Assembly (NCBI GenBank): GCA_002104945.1 | Contig: MCFH01000059.1 | Location: 1-64,000, forward strand | Source of the DNA: Piromyces finnis | Taxonomy: Eukaryota; Neocallimastigomycota; Neocallimastigomycetes; Neocallimastigales; Neocallimastigaceae | Direction of reading: 5' to 3' | Length of the DNA: 64,000 bases | In this document: positions 8,767 through 19,532 of the stretch, piece by piece | Layout: every line of letters begins with the position of its first letter | Position numbering within the stretch: the stretch's first letter is position 1 | The notes under the pieces: model-generated | The model's database searches: none | The model's input: only the letters and a program-made list of their open reading frames with translations | What the model was told of the DNA's origin: nothing | Position numbers and translations under genes: made by a program

Positions 8767-11700
8767 ATAGTATTAAAAAATAATAAAGGTAATAAAAATT
8801 AATATATATGTAACTATATATAATATTATATCTTATTTATAATAATATTTACCATTTACTTTTTCATATTCAATAAATTCATTAGAAATTTCGGATTCGC
8901 TTAATTCACTTATTGAATTTTCTTTTTAACGTTTTTTTTTTTTTTTTTTAAATTTTTTATAGTATTAAAAAATAATAAAGGTAATAAAAATTAATATATA
9001 TGTAAATATATAAAATATTATATCTTATTTATAATAATATTTACCATTTATTTTTTCATATTCAATAAATTCATTAGAAATTTCGGATTCGCTTAATTCA
9101 CTTATTGAATTTTCTTTTTAACGTTTTTTTTTTTTTTTTTTTTAAATTTTTATAGTATTAAAAAATAATAAAGGTAATAAAAATTAATATATATATGTAA
9201 ATATATAAAATATTATATTTTATTTATAATAATATTTACCATTTACTTTTTCATATTCAATAAATTCCTTACAAATTTCAGTTTCAATTAATTCACTTGT
9301 TGAATTTTCCTTTTTTTCTTTATTTTTTTTTTATATAAAATTTTTGAGCATTATAAAATAAATTTATGAAATATAATAAAAAACAATAAAAAAAATGTAA
9401 AATGTAAGTGTATATAAAAAATATTGTAATATTACTATTTAATATTTTTATTTACAATAATATTTACTATTAAGTTTTTCCCATTCAATTCGTTTTTTTA
9501 ATGCTTTAAAAAATTTTTTTGGTAGTAAATTTGAAGGGAAACTGTAATGATTATCAAAATAATTGGTAAGATTCTATTATATTGAATATATATTAATTAA
9601 AAAAGATAAATTAAATTAATAGGTAAAAAATATCTATCTATTAAAGGATATTTTTAATAATAAAAAAAATATATAAAGAAAGAATAAATATAAATATACC
9701 AATTTGAGGCATTTCATAGATTCAATTATAGTAATTATTTTTCTCCATTCGTCATTTTTCAATAAAGTAAAAGGATCGCCAAAAATAATTAATGAATAAC
9801 GGGAACGACTAATAGAAACGTTCAATCTTCCTTTATTTTTTAAAAACCCAATTTTCATGTCTGTTCGAACAGTAGAAACAATAACAATATCATTTTCTTG
9901 ACCCTGAAAACCATCAATTGTATTCACACTAATATTATTAAAAAGATCTATATTTTTTAGTTTTTCCTCATATCTTTTATCGGATCCAATCTCAACAGTA
10001 TCATCATAAAATTTCATGGTCTTATCATTACTTGAATGCATATCATTTAATAAAATGTCCAAAGTTGATAAATATAGTTCTTTTAATTTTTTTTTAATAA
10101 GAAAAACTTGAGCACTATAAGGTGAAATAACCGAAATTTTTTTATTGAAGCATACGTCAGGATTAGATCTAAGAATTTCAAAAATACAATTAACGACTTG
10201 ATTAGCCTCTTCTTCATTGGAAAATGAAGACCCACAATTGTTTGAAACCTCGCCTCTTACATAATAAAACGCAACAGGACCAAATTTTGAATTATTATTT
10301 TTAGTCCATTCTTTGATCCATTGATTTGACTTGACATTCTCCATCAATGATTTTTCCATCATAGAAACATTGAGAGGAAAGTTTACTAATATTCGGATGC
10401 ATACGATATTGAACATTTAATAAAAATATTTCTTCTGATAAAGACTCTTCTTGGATTCTTTCAAATAAACTTTTACCATAACCACATTTTTCAATTTTAT
10501 GACTTTTTATAATTGGAGGTAGTTGTTTTGGATCACCAATTAAAATAGCTTGATTAATATTATAACAAAAAAGGATTAAGCAAGTTAATTCGGTACATTG
10601 GCAAGCTTCATCAATAATTAAAAAATTAAATAATAATTCTCTTATGTATTTGTTTCCACTAAAATATAAAGTACAAATAACTACATTGGCCTTATTTAAT
10701 TCTTCTTCTAATTTTATTTCGGTTAAATTATTATCTGCTTTACATCTGAAGGGTCTAATATATTCTTTGTTTTCTTTCTCTATATATATTTAATATTATT
10801 ATAATTAGTAAAAAAAAATTAATTAGTAGTAGTAATTATCGTGAATTTGATTCATATTATTTATACTAAATAAACCATAAAGATAATTAGTATTAAATAT
10901 TTATTTTTTTAATGTCATTTTTGTATTTAGATGATATTTTAATTTAATATCTAATAAATTAGTTTTTTTTTACCTTTCTCTAGTCTTTTAGCAATTTCAT
11001 CACATGCATAATTACTTGGAGTACAAACTAAAATTTTAAATGGATTATTGGTTAAGAATGATTCTGTTAATTCTCTTATAATTGTAGCTATAATGGTAGT
11101 AGTTTTTCCAGTACCAGGGGGTCCTTGTACTAATGATAATTTTCTATTTTTAACTTTTTTTAAAACATTAGCTTGAGATGGATTTAAATGGTATTCATCA
11201 ATAATATTATTTGTAATATCGTCACTTAACATTGGATCTTGTCCTTGGATTTTAAAGTCATTATTAATACTTTTAATATTTCCTGAGGTAATAATATTAC
11301 ATATAGGAAGTGAAGGTTTTTCAGTTAATGTAAGTAATGTTTTATATTCCTTTCTAATTGAACCAAATGACATAATATGATAACATATCCATTGTCCTCT
11401 TATCATATGCTGTTCATTTAAAAATTTTTGATAATTATCTATTGTCATTCTAGCTTTACATAAGACTAATAATTTATCCTTAGGATTAAGTTTCTCAGTT
11501 AGATGCATTAATTTTATTTCCTCATCCAATTCATCATCATCATCATCATCTTTTTTTGAAGAAGTTGAAGAATTATTAGTGAGAAAGAACTCAATATTTT
11601 TTTCGTTTTTATGCATACTTGTAACTATGGTATCATTGAAGAATAAAAGTGTTTCAAAATACCTTTCTTCGAAATTGTTACTCACTTTCGCTAAATAAAG

Positions 11701-12282
11701 TAAATCCAAATTTTTTATATATCCGGAAGATCTTTTTTCCTTATTCTTAATTTTTTTTGGATTATAATCTATACCGTTATATCCTAATAAAAAAATATAT
11801 CGGCATTTTTAAGACTACGATATAGGAATTATGAGTTTCTGATAAAGAACATTTTTTAGTTTCAATAGTTTTTAAAACATCTACATTAACTGCATTTTTT
11901 TTAAAGTTAAAATATCCTTTATATAATTTTTCATTAAAATCTCTAAGCGGTTCCTTGCATTCTACATGAAATAATGGTTCAATAAACTATTATTATTTAA
12001 TATATAATTGGTCTTAATCATCAAGATAAAATGTACAATAATAAATAAATACTATTTATAGGTTTTAAAAAAAATTACACTAACATTTTTATAATCATTT
12101 ATTGAGGAATATCTATTTTTTAACTTATTAAAATTTTTATTCCTTATGTCATTATATGGATCATCGCATAATTCCCAATTATATGGACTATTTAAACATG
12201 AAAAATAATTCTCTTCCTTCTCTTCCTCATTTGTCTTTATACTATTAATTTTCTCTGAATATAGATTATATGAACTAAGCAT
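7798..12282 (-). pseudogene. Damaged Sen1-like helicase paralog running into a DIL (myosin V tail-like) domain
   Basis: Minus-strand exons proposed at 12282-12085, 11986-10974, 10779-9700, 9573-9468, 9317-9240, 9113-9045, 8921-8853 and 8729-7798. The first three introns sit at the same protein positions as in the plus-strand helicase. Motifs present are GPPGTGKTTT, TPSNYACDEI, DEACQCTE, GDPKQLPP, YRMHPNIS, ISPYSAQV, TIDGFQGQENDIV and NVSISRSR. About 120-130 residues between APSN/TPSN and DEA are missing relative to the paralog. Frame breaks occur in an A7 run (11789-11795 on plus) and near 10336-10342. After the helicase come three near-identical short exons, then a segment with FPSQIIGSCIQEIVEFNLFD, EYFWLSNTFE and a later EWC-like LIQWCINNN, in the order of a dilute domain. 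An in-frame TGA (8319-8317) splits that domain. Two separate decayed genes remain possible. Confidence 0.7.
8734..9317 (-). repeat. Tandem exon-plus-intron repeat, about 190 bp period, three copies
   Basis: Three consecutive units, spaced 192 and about 195 bp by a shared landmark (8892, 9084, 9279), each contain an A-rich tract, an exon encoding ENSISELSESEISNEFIEYE-like residues followed by K(V/I)NG, a GTAAATATTATTATAAATAA donor region and an intron. The middle two units are almost identical. All exons are phase 1 to phase 1 (78, 69 and 69 nt), so any number can be included without changing frame. The end of the helicase exon (IEWEKLNS plus GTAAATATTATT) and the start of the DIL exon (8729) are diverged relatives. 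Confidence 0.85.
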
Positions 12283-13952
12283 ATTGAGTTTATCTTTTAA
12301 TTATAAAATTTTCTTATTTTCTATATTTATTTGTTTTTTTATCTATTATAATAATAATATATATATTTTTTAAGGAAAGAGCTTTTGTTTTATAAATATT
12401 AACAAAAAAAAAATAAAAAAAAATATTTAAAAAAAGGTTGATATAAATTATTGGTTAATTAAATTTTTTAATTAAAAAAATATAAAAATCTTTCATTAAA
12501 GTTTATTTAAAAATTTTAATGAGGAAAAAAGAAAAAAGGAAAAAAAAAAAAAAACATGAATTTATAAAGGATAAACCTATTTCAATAGTATTTTAATAAA
12601 ATATAAGAAAAGTGTCATTTATATATTTATAGTTTAATATTTTAATATTATATAATTGATATTTATTTTATATATAATATGTACTGTACTATTATTGAAA
12701 AAAAAAAAAAATGGTCATTTTACATTATAACTTTTTAAAGTAAATTATATTTAATTAAAATATACACATATTTTAACTGGAAAAATAAGCATATTTAGTA
12801 AATTTAATTTTAAAGGTTAGAAAAACAATTAATATTAACATTGGTAAAATATATACATTACATATATTTTTATTTTTTTTTTAAAATATCATTTCACTAA
12901 ACCATTGATTTCTGAGGAGTTAGAAGTTAACGAAGTTTTATAAAAATAAAAAATATAATGAAACTTAACGATTGTCATATAAAAATTACAATAAAAGAAG
13001 CTTCTTTAAAACTTTTTTATTTAAAAAAAAAAGTTATATTATTACTTATTTATTTATTTAATAATTATTGTTATTATTATCGAATATCTTATTGTTATTA
13101 TTGTTATTATTATAATTAATATTAATAGTATCTTTTTTTTTTTTTTTTTTTACAACCATATATTTATTAATCAATATTTAAATTGAAAATGTTTTATTAG
13201 CCACAGAAATGAACTATATGTCCAATAATAAAGTTAAAAAGAAAGAGTATAATAAATAACAAAAAAAAAGTAAATATTTCTTTTAGTATTTCATTTATAT
13301 AATATTTTTTTTAAATCATCATTACACACAAAAAGACATAGAAAGACAAGGCAAGATAGTATTTTTTCTTTTTTTCTTTTTTTTTTTTTTTTTTTTTTTT
13401 GATATTCTCTAAAAATGTAATTTTAAAGTTTTCTTTTTAAAAATTCATATATATTGCTTTAATATATTACATTATAATTAAATATATAATATTCTATTGC
13501 AAATAGTGTAAAGTAATAATATATTTGTTATCTTATTATTTTATATTTTTATACAATTATTAATTTTAAAACATTGATTAAAATTTAATTATAATTAATT
13601 TATTTTAAAATAATACTATTTTTAATAAATAAATAAATAATAAAATATCTTCTTTTTTTATTTTTATTACTAATCAAAAGAAATTAAAATCTTTGAAATA
13701 AAAAAGATAACTTATTAAAGTTATTGTTAATTTAAAGGAAAGCTTTTAAAAAGTAATAAACCTTTTAAAACAAAACAAAAAAAAAACTAAAAAAATTCAA
13801 TTTTAAAAGAATAATATTAATATATATCTTTTAAAATAAATGAAAAAATAACAAACATAGAAATAGCAAGAAAAAAAAAGCTAATAATAAATTTATTTTT
13901 TCATTAAAGACTTTATTTTTTCCCCTTATATAAAAGACTTTCAAATATCAAA
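12283..13952. other. AT-rich spacer, no gene seen
   Basis: Many A and T runs, including T-runs at about 13132-13150 and 13377-13400. Nothing coding was recognised. The last 100 bases are the presumed promoter side of the J-domain gene. Confidence 0.6.
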
Positions 13953-14585
13953 ATGAATTTTTTAAGTGGTAAATCAAAAGACAAAGATGATGACTTTTAT
14001 ACTTTAATTGACTATTATGCAATTCTTGGCGTTCCATCCAATGCCACACCAGAACAAATTCGTGAAGCATATATTGAACTTGCTGTAAAGAATCATCCAG
14101 ATAATATATATCAAGATGAAGCTTACAGTGAACATTGGGATAATCCAGAACATCAATTAGCTATTAAGAAACGTTTCCAACAAATTAATCAAGCTTATTT
14201 CATTTTATCTGATCCAGAACGTCGTCAAATATATGATACTCAATATAATGAATATTGTACTGTTGCTGGTGATAATTTTGAAAAAGAACAAGAATATTCT
14301 AAAAGATGTAAAAAAAATGTTAACTCTTCTAATATTTATAAATATGAAAGAGAAGCAAACCCTGACAAGATTTTTGGAAATGTATTTGAAGAACTTTTTA
14401 ATCCTGAAGTACCAAAACCACATAGTTTTTGGAAACCATTAGGTGGAGCAGCTGGTATCGTTCTTGGTTTTATTTGTATGAATATTACTGGTGCTGTTGC
14501 TGGTGCTGTCGTTGGTGCTAAACTCGGTCAAATTAGAGATAATAAAGGTAAAAAAAAAAAAAAAAGGAAATATAAAAGAAATATA

Positions 14586-14645
<60 letters not shown>

Positions 14646-14834
14646 TAAAAATGCAAATTATCCAGTCATTTATATATAATTTATAAAAAAACATTAATGT
14701 TAATTTTCAACTCTTTTTTAATAGGTTGCAGTGTATACGAAGCTTTTAAAAAATTAGATAAAGGTAAAAAGGCTGAAATTTTATCTGAAATAACAAAGCA
14801 AGTTGTTCAACGTGCTGCACAAATTAAAAAATAA
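13953..14834 (+). CDS. J-domain (DnaJ/HSP40) protein, two exons, apparent 1-nt break in exon 2
   Basis: Exon 1 is 13953-14547 and exon 2 is 14726-14834. The J domain spans about residues 20-90 with the HPD motif (KNHPDN) and helix III LSDPERRQIYD, so it can stimulate an Hsp70. A glycine/alanine-rich hydrophobic stretch (about 170-190, AGIVLGFICMNITGAVAGAV) may be a membrane segment. Splicing at GAT AAT AAA G|GT and TTTAATAG|GT gives the usual continuation GCSVYEAFKKLD. The frame then breaks at GATAAGGT (about 14758-14763). One more A would restore DKGKKAEILSEITKQVVQRA to the TAA. The second half is clearly protein-like, so this is either a homopolymer assembly error or a recent mutation. About 234 aa if intact. 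Confidence 0.88.
14586..14646 (+). repeat. (AAT)n microsatellite inside the J-domain gene intron
   Basis: About 20 AAT units lie just after the GT donor of the single intron. Unspliced, they would be read as polyasparagine in frame. The splice removes them, and the conserved C-terminal sequence continues in the second exon. Confidence 0.9.
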
Positions 14835-15577
14835 GAACAATTAATTTATTCTTTTTTAATTACAGTAAAAATAAGCATAAATACATTCAAAATAAAAAAA
14901 AGATACAAAGCAAAATAATATATAATTATATGTTAAAATATTTAAATAAGAAATAAAGAAGTATTTTAGTTTACTTTTTTTTTTTCTTTTTTTTTTTTAT
15001 ATTTTTACGGTATAGAACATGATTATAAATATCTAATATATTGAGAAAAATGAATAAGTGTAAAGCTAACTTTATATATCAAGTATATTAAATGACAACA
15101 CATTAATTCATATCTTTAATATTTCATACACAAGAACACATGATAAACAATTCCTTTCATTAAATTTATATTTTTTAATTATTATTAAAATTTTACTACG
15201 ATTCACAATGCAGTATATTTTTGGCAATCATTTAATATCTTACAAAACAAGTGTAAATGTTTATTTAATAAAGAAGAAAAATAAATAATTAAACAAACTT
15301 TATAATAAAAAAAACTCTATATTTAAAAACACGATTTTTATTCAACAATTAATATATAATTTAATAAATAAATATATAAGAAAGAACAATAAAAATAATA
15401 AAAATTAATATACATAATTTAATTAATACTTAAATATTTTATTTTTATTGATGTCTATTAAATATATGGTATCCTTTTTTTTTAACTGTGAATTTTTTTT
15501 TTTTTTTTTTCTAATTTTAAGAGTTGGGTTAACTACTAATAGATTAATAATGATTAAAAAGAAGGTCATTATTTGAT
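14835..15577. other. Spacer between J-domain and HSP20 genes (convergent)
   Basis: Shared 3' flank of two convergent chaperone genes. Poly-T runs lie at about 14973-14998 and 15487-15510. No further gene is seen. Confidence 0.6.
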
Positions 15578-16299
15578 TTAAAGTTTTGAGATTGTAATTT
15601 GTCTAGATGGTTTTTTAATTTTTTCAATTTTAATCTTTTAAGAGTTATTTATATAAGAAATCAATTAACATCTTGTTTCAAATAATATTAAAAAAAATGA
15701 TAAAATAAATTGGGGATTCTTCTAGATACTTACATTTAAAATTTCATTTTTAAAAGTGGCTTCAACCTTATCTAAACATGGAAATTTAAAAGAGTAACGA
15801 AAACTTTTGTATTTTTTACTTTTGATATTAACTTTTTTAGTATCGTTTTCAGAATTTTTATCTTTGATGTTTTGTTCTTTTGATTCATTTTCTTCCTTTT
15901 TTGATTTAATAATTAAGGTACCATCTGCTTCACATTCAATAATAATATCAAATACAGAAAATCCGGGAACAACTTTTGAAGATTAAGGAAATGAAAGAAA
16001 TATTATAATAAATATTATAAATAACGATAATAAAGAAAATAATAATATTAAATATATGAATATAGTTTTATTAAAATTACGAATTAAGATATATGTAAAA
16101 AAAATATTTTATTAATATAATTCTATTTAAAAACTATTTTCGAAGATTTACCCATTTCAATAAGATATTCTTTATCATTTTCTGAAATATCATACTTTAT
16201 TTGTTTTTCGACTAATTCTAAAAAACGGTCACTAGCATCAAATATTATATTTGGAAAAAGAAGCTCTGGAATAAGACGATATGGATAAAATAATGACAT
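15578..16299 (-). CDS. Small heat shock protein, HSP20/alpha-crystallin family, three exons
   Basis: Exons 16299-16152, 15972-15734 and 15634-15578 (minus) join to 148 codons (147 aa), with introns of 179 and 99 nt. The start MSLFYPYRLIPELLF leads into YDISENDKEYLIEM, and after the first splice VVPGFSVFDIIIECEADG, the start of the alpha-crystallin domain. Then follow KSFRYSFKFPCLDKVEATFK and, after the second splice, a charged tail IKIEKIKKPSRQITISKL that contains an I-x-I motif used for oligomer contacts. A charged KEENESKEQNIKDKN loop replaces the usual short one. Small HSPs hold unfolding proteins until Hsp70/Hsp40 act; a J-domain gene is the convergent neighbour. Without splicing the frame would stop early at TAG (15724). 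Confidence 0.87.
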
Positions 16300-17549
16300 T
16301 TTTTTTTATTATTTTTTGGAATGAAATAATTTTTCTTTAATGTATATATTTTCTTTTTATTTTAAATATTTAAATCGAAATTTAATATAGCTTTTTTTAG
16401 TTTTTTTTTTTTTAAAAAAATTTAAAATTTAAATAAAATTACAGTTGTAAAAGAATATAAAGTAATTTAGGGGATTTATATTTTTTATATTTTAGTATAT
16501 TTCTATTTAATGACAGGGTTTTGAAAATTTACATTGTACAACATATCCTTAAAAAAAAATAGGGTTAGGAGTTACATAAATTTTAAAATAAAAATATTTA
16601 TATATAATAGCAAAATTGTCAGCAATAAATTTACACTTAAATTTATTTATATAATTATTTGGGTTTTAATATTCTTTTATTTATTTATATTTGTTGTTAA
16701 CTTTCTTAAATCTTTTAAAAATAACCAAAGAATAAAAAATGTGGTACATTATTAATTTATAATTTTATAAAATACAAATATATAAAAAATAAATGAATAT
16801 TATTTTGGAATGTATTTTTCACCGGGTTAGGTGTTACATGGTTTTAAATTTTAAAATAAAAATATTTATATTTAATAGCAAGACAAATTTAAATAATATA
16901 TTCAATAAAGTTATCTATATATTTCTAATAAAATTATATAATATTATATAAATATATTTTCATGTTATGGAAATTGGAGATATTCCATGAGGCAAGCTTT
17001 TATTTTGTTTCTATATCTCATTTATATTGGCTTATTGCTATTGATAAAATCTTCAAATGTAATTAATATTAAATGTTTATGTAAGATTTTAAAAGTTATC
17101 TAACTTTTTTTTTTCAATTAAAAATTCATTTGTCTTGTTATTAATGTAAAATATATATTTTATCTTTTAATTAAATAAATGAAATCAAAAACTTTTAAAT
17201 ATATGAAAATGAAAAGGTATATATTGAAATAAAAACTTTAATCTTAAATATAAATCAAGATTATTATTCTTTTGTTTTTTTTTTTAATTAATTATTAAGA
17301 TGTAATTTAATAGTTATAAAAGGTAAAATGACTGAGTGGCAAATAGAAATAGAAAAACACTAATTAAAAATATTAATTAATAACTACTTTAATAATTGTA
17401 GTATATAAATGAAAAAAAAAAAAAAAGAAATTAATAAAATGGACATTGATTCCAATAATTTAATTAGACTGTGTTTTTAAAAAAATTTATATATATAGAG
17501 AAAAAAATCAAAAAATTTTTTTTAATATTCATATTAGAAAGTAAAAAAA
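16300..17549. other. AT-rich spacer with a dispersed direct repeat
   Basis: No convincing gene. A 73-codon frame (16534-16755) is lysine/isoleucine/phenylalanine-rich and overlaps the repeat. A 38-codon frame from 16987 has a signal-peptide-like hydrophobic start (MRQAFILFLYLIYIGLL) but no further support. Confidence 0.5.
16562..16881 (+). repeat. Pair of direct repeats beginning GGGTTAGG
   Basis: GGGTTAGGAGTTACATAAATTTTAAAATAAAAATATTTATATATAATAGCAA (16562-16612, shown in text only as a repeat landmark) recurs with small changes at 16823-16881, starting GGGTTAGGTGTTACATGG. The copies are about 260 bp apart in the same orientation. Function unknown. Confidence 0.75.
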
Positions 17550-18437
17550 ATGGTTTGTGGAGAAAATAATACTTTAAATAATGAAAACAAAACTTTAAAT
17601 AACATTGATTGTAGTTATAGTACTTTTGAAATAAAGCCTATTGGAGTTTTAAAAGATATTTCTATAATTAATGATGTTGATGCTATTAATAAAGAAACAA
17701 CTGAAACAAATAATACCGAGGTCTTTATTGAAAATAGTTTTTTAATGAATGATAATAATATAACTGAAGAAAATGAAATCGTTAAATTTAAGGATACTAT
17801 ATCTGATATTACAACCGTAGAAGAAGAAGCTGAAATAAATGAGTTTTCTATTGTGAAGAATAATGATACTATAGAAAATAATGAATCGGAAGAAACAATT
17901 TGTGAAAAAAATACTAATAAATCAAAATATAAGAGAATGAGTGTTATTAGTGTTTTAGAAAAATTTAATGAAATAAGCAAAATCATTGATAATAATATGA
18001 AAAATAGTAAAACCATTAATAAAAAATATGAAAAACTTTCATCAGAAGCAATTAAAGGAAAGGAAGAGATTATAAGATTAAATAACGCTGTGAAGGTTCA
18101 AACTAATCAATACAATGAAATGAAATTACGAAAAAAACAATCTGAAAATGAACTGAATATTAAAATGAAAGAAATCCAAAAATTATTGGATATAAATATT
18201 AGTATTAGAAATGATTTGAATAGAGCCAAAGAATTGTGTGAAGAAAAAAATAATATTATTAAAAAAAAAGATGAGGAAATCCAAGAATTATTGGATAAAA
18301 ACATTAGTATTAGAAATGATTTAGATAGAGCCAATAATACTATTAAAGAAAAGGATGAAGAAATACATGAATTAGAGGATTATATAAAAAAAATAGAGAA
18401 ATCTATTAAAAATTTCTTCGGTAAATTTGATAGTTAA
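17550..18437 (+). CDS. Coiled-coil protein, 295 aa, function unknown
   Basis: A single open frame with an A-rich context before the ATG (GTAAAAAAAATGG). The first half is acidic, asparagine/threonine-rich and probably unstructured. From about residue 130 to the end the sequence is helical with heptad-like spacing (SVISVLEKFNEISKIIDNN onward). Two internal copies of a 25-30 residue unit are visible: EIQKLLDINISIRNDLNRA and EIQELLDKNISIRNDLDRA. They point to a recent internal duplication within the coiled coil. No signal peptide, membrane segment or catalytic motif is seen. It could be a structural or scaffold protein; I recognise no family. Confidence 0.8.
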   Translation: MVCGENNTLNNENKTLNNIDCSYSTFEIKPIGVLKDISIINDVDAINKETTETNNTEVFIENSFLMNDNNITEENEIVKFKDTISDITTVEEEAEINEFSIVKNNDTIENNESEETICEKNTNKSKYKRMSVISVLEKFNEISKIIDNNMKNSKTINKKYEKLSSEAIKGKEEIIRLNNAVKVQTNQYNEMKLRKKQSENELNIKMKEIQKLLDINISIRNDLNRAKELCEEKNNIIKKKDEEIQELLDKNISIRNDLDRANNTIKEKDEEIHELEDYIKKIEKSIKNFFGKFDS

Positions 18438-19532
18438 ATAAACAAACAAATAAATAATATAATAGTGCTTTTTTTTTTTTTTTTTTCTGTTAGCTGTTAG
18501 TTTTTTTTTAATTATTTTAAAAATCGTTTTAAATAAAATAGTTTTTTTAATAAAATGTTTCTGAATAGTTAAAGTATAATAAAACAAAACAAAAACCGAT
18601 ATATTTAAATATTAATAAAAAATAGTAAAAAAGTTTAAACTTTTTATAAAGTCCATTTTTCAATTAATCATTGAAATATTTACAATACTTACTACAATTA
18701 AAACATAATGATAAGTTGTTTTATAAAGAAAAAATATGGTTTAATGAAATCTTAAAAAAAAAAATTAATCGATATTCTAAATAAATAAATTATTGGAGTG
18801 AATTAAAAAAAAAAAAGTTTATGCATAATATATATAGAAATAAGATAGTAAATGCTTATTTTTATTTTTTTTTCAAATATACAAAAAATTCAATTTTCTT
18901 TTTATTTAAATACTTTTATATACCAATAATAATTATAAAATAAAATAATAATTATAAAATAATCATGTTTTAATTTTAAATACTAATGAATTTTAAAAAA
19001 GCCATATTAAAAGAGTTATTTAGTACATAATGAAAAAACAATATTATAAATATAAATATTATTAACTTTAATAGATTATTATTAATAAATAATTATTTCT
19101 TTTATTGTTATATTTGATAAAATTTTAACTACTTCTCCAAATATTTCATCCTTTGCCAAGATAAAATTTAATAACTAAAAAACAAAAAAACAAAAAAAAA
19201 AAAACAAAACAAAACAAAAAATATCTAAATCTATATAATTATTTATTACATTTTCTTTTTTAAAAAAGTATTCGTTTTTATAAAAATAAAATTCTAAATT
19301 ATTTATAAATGAAACTTTGTTTTTAAAAAATGGTGTTAATAAACCTTTTTTATTATTTATCCATTTCTTTTTTTATTTTTCATACTATAATTTTATAACA
19401 TTAAGGTTTTATTATAAACCTTAATTTAAAAATAAAGACATATTTTTGATTTTTAAAATTTAGTATTTAATATTTATATGATAGATTAACAAAAAGAAAT
19501 GGAATAGAAAATAAATAATAAAATAGAATAAA
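18438..19532. other. AT-rich spacer, no gene seen
   Basis: T-runs at 18469-18486 and many (A)n tracts. No coding frame or RNA gene recognised. The last 100 bases precede the receptor gene start. Confidence 0.6.

Noticed and set aside
8700-9320. CRISPR-like array
   Set aside because: The period is about 190 bp with splice sites and coding content; this is exon duplication in a eukaryote.
16534-16755. 73-codon plus-strand frame
   Set aside because: Overlaps a direct repeat and is dominated by AT-rich codons.
16562-16830. Internal telomere tract
   Set aside because: Only one GGGTTAGG unit per copy, no tandem array.
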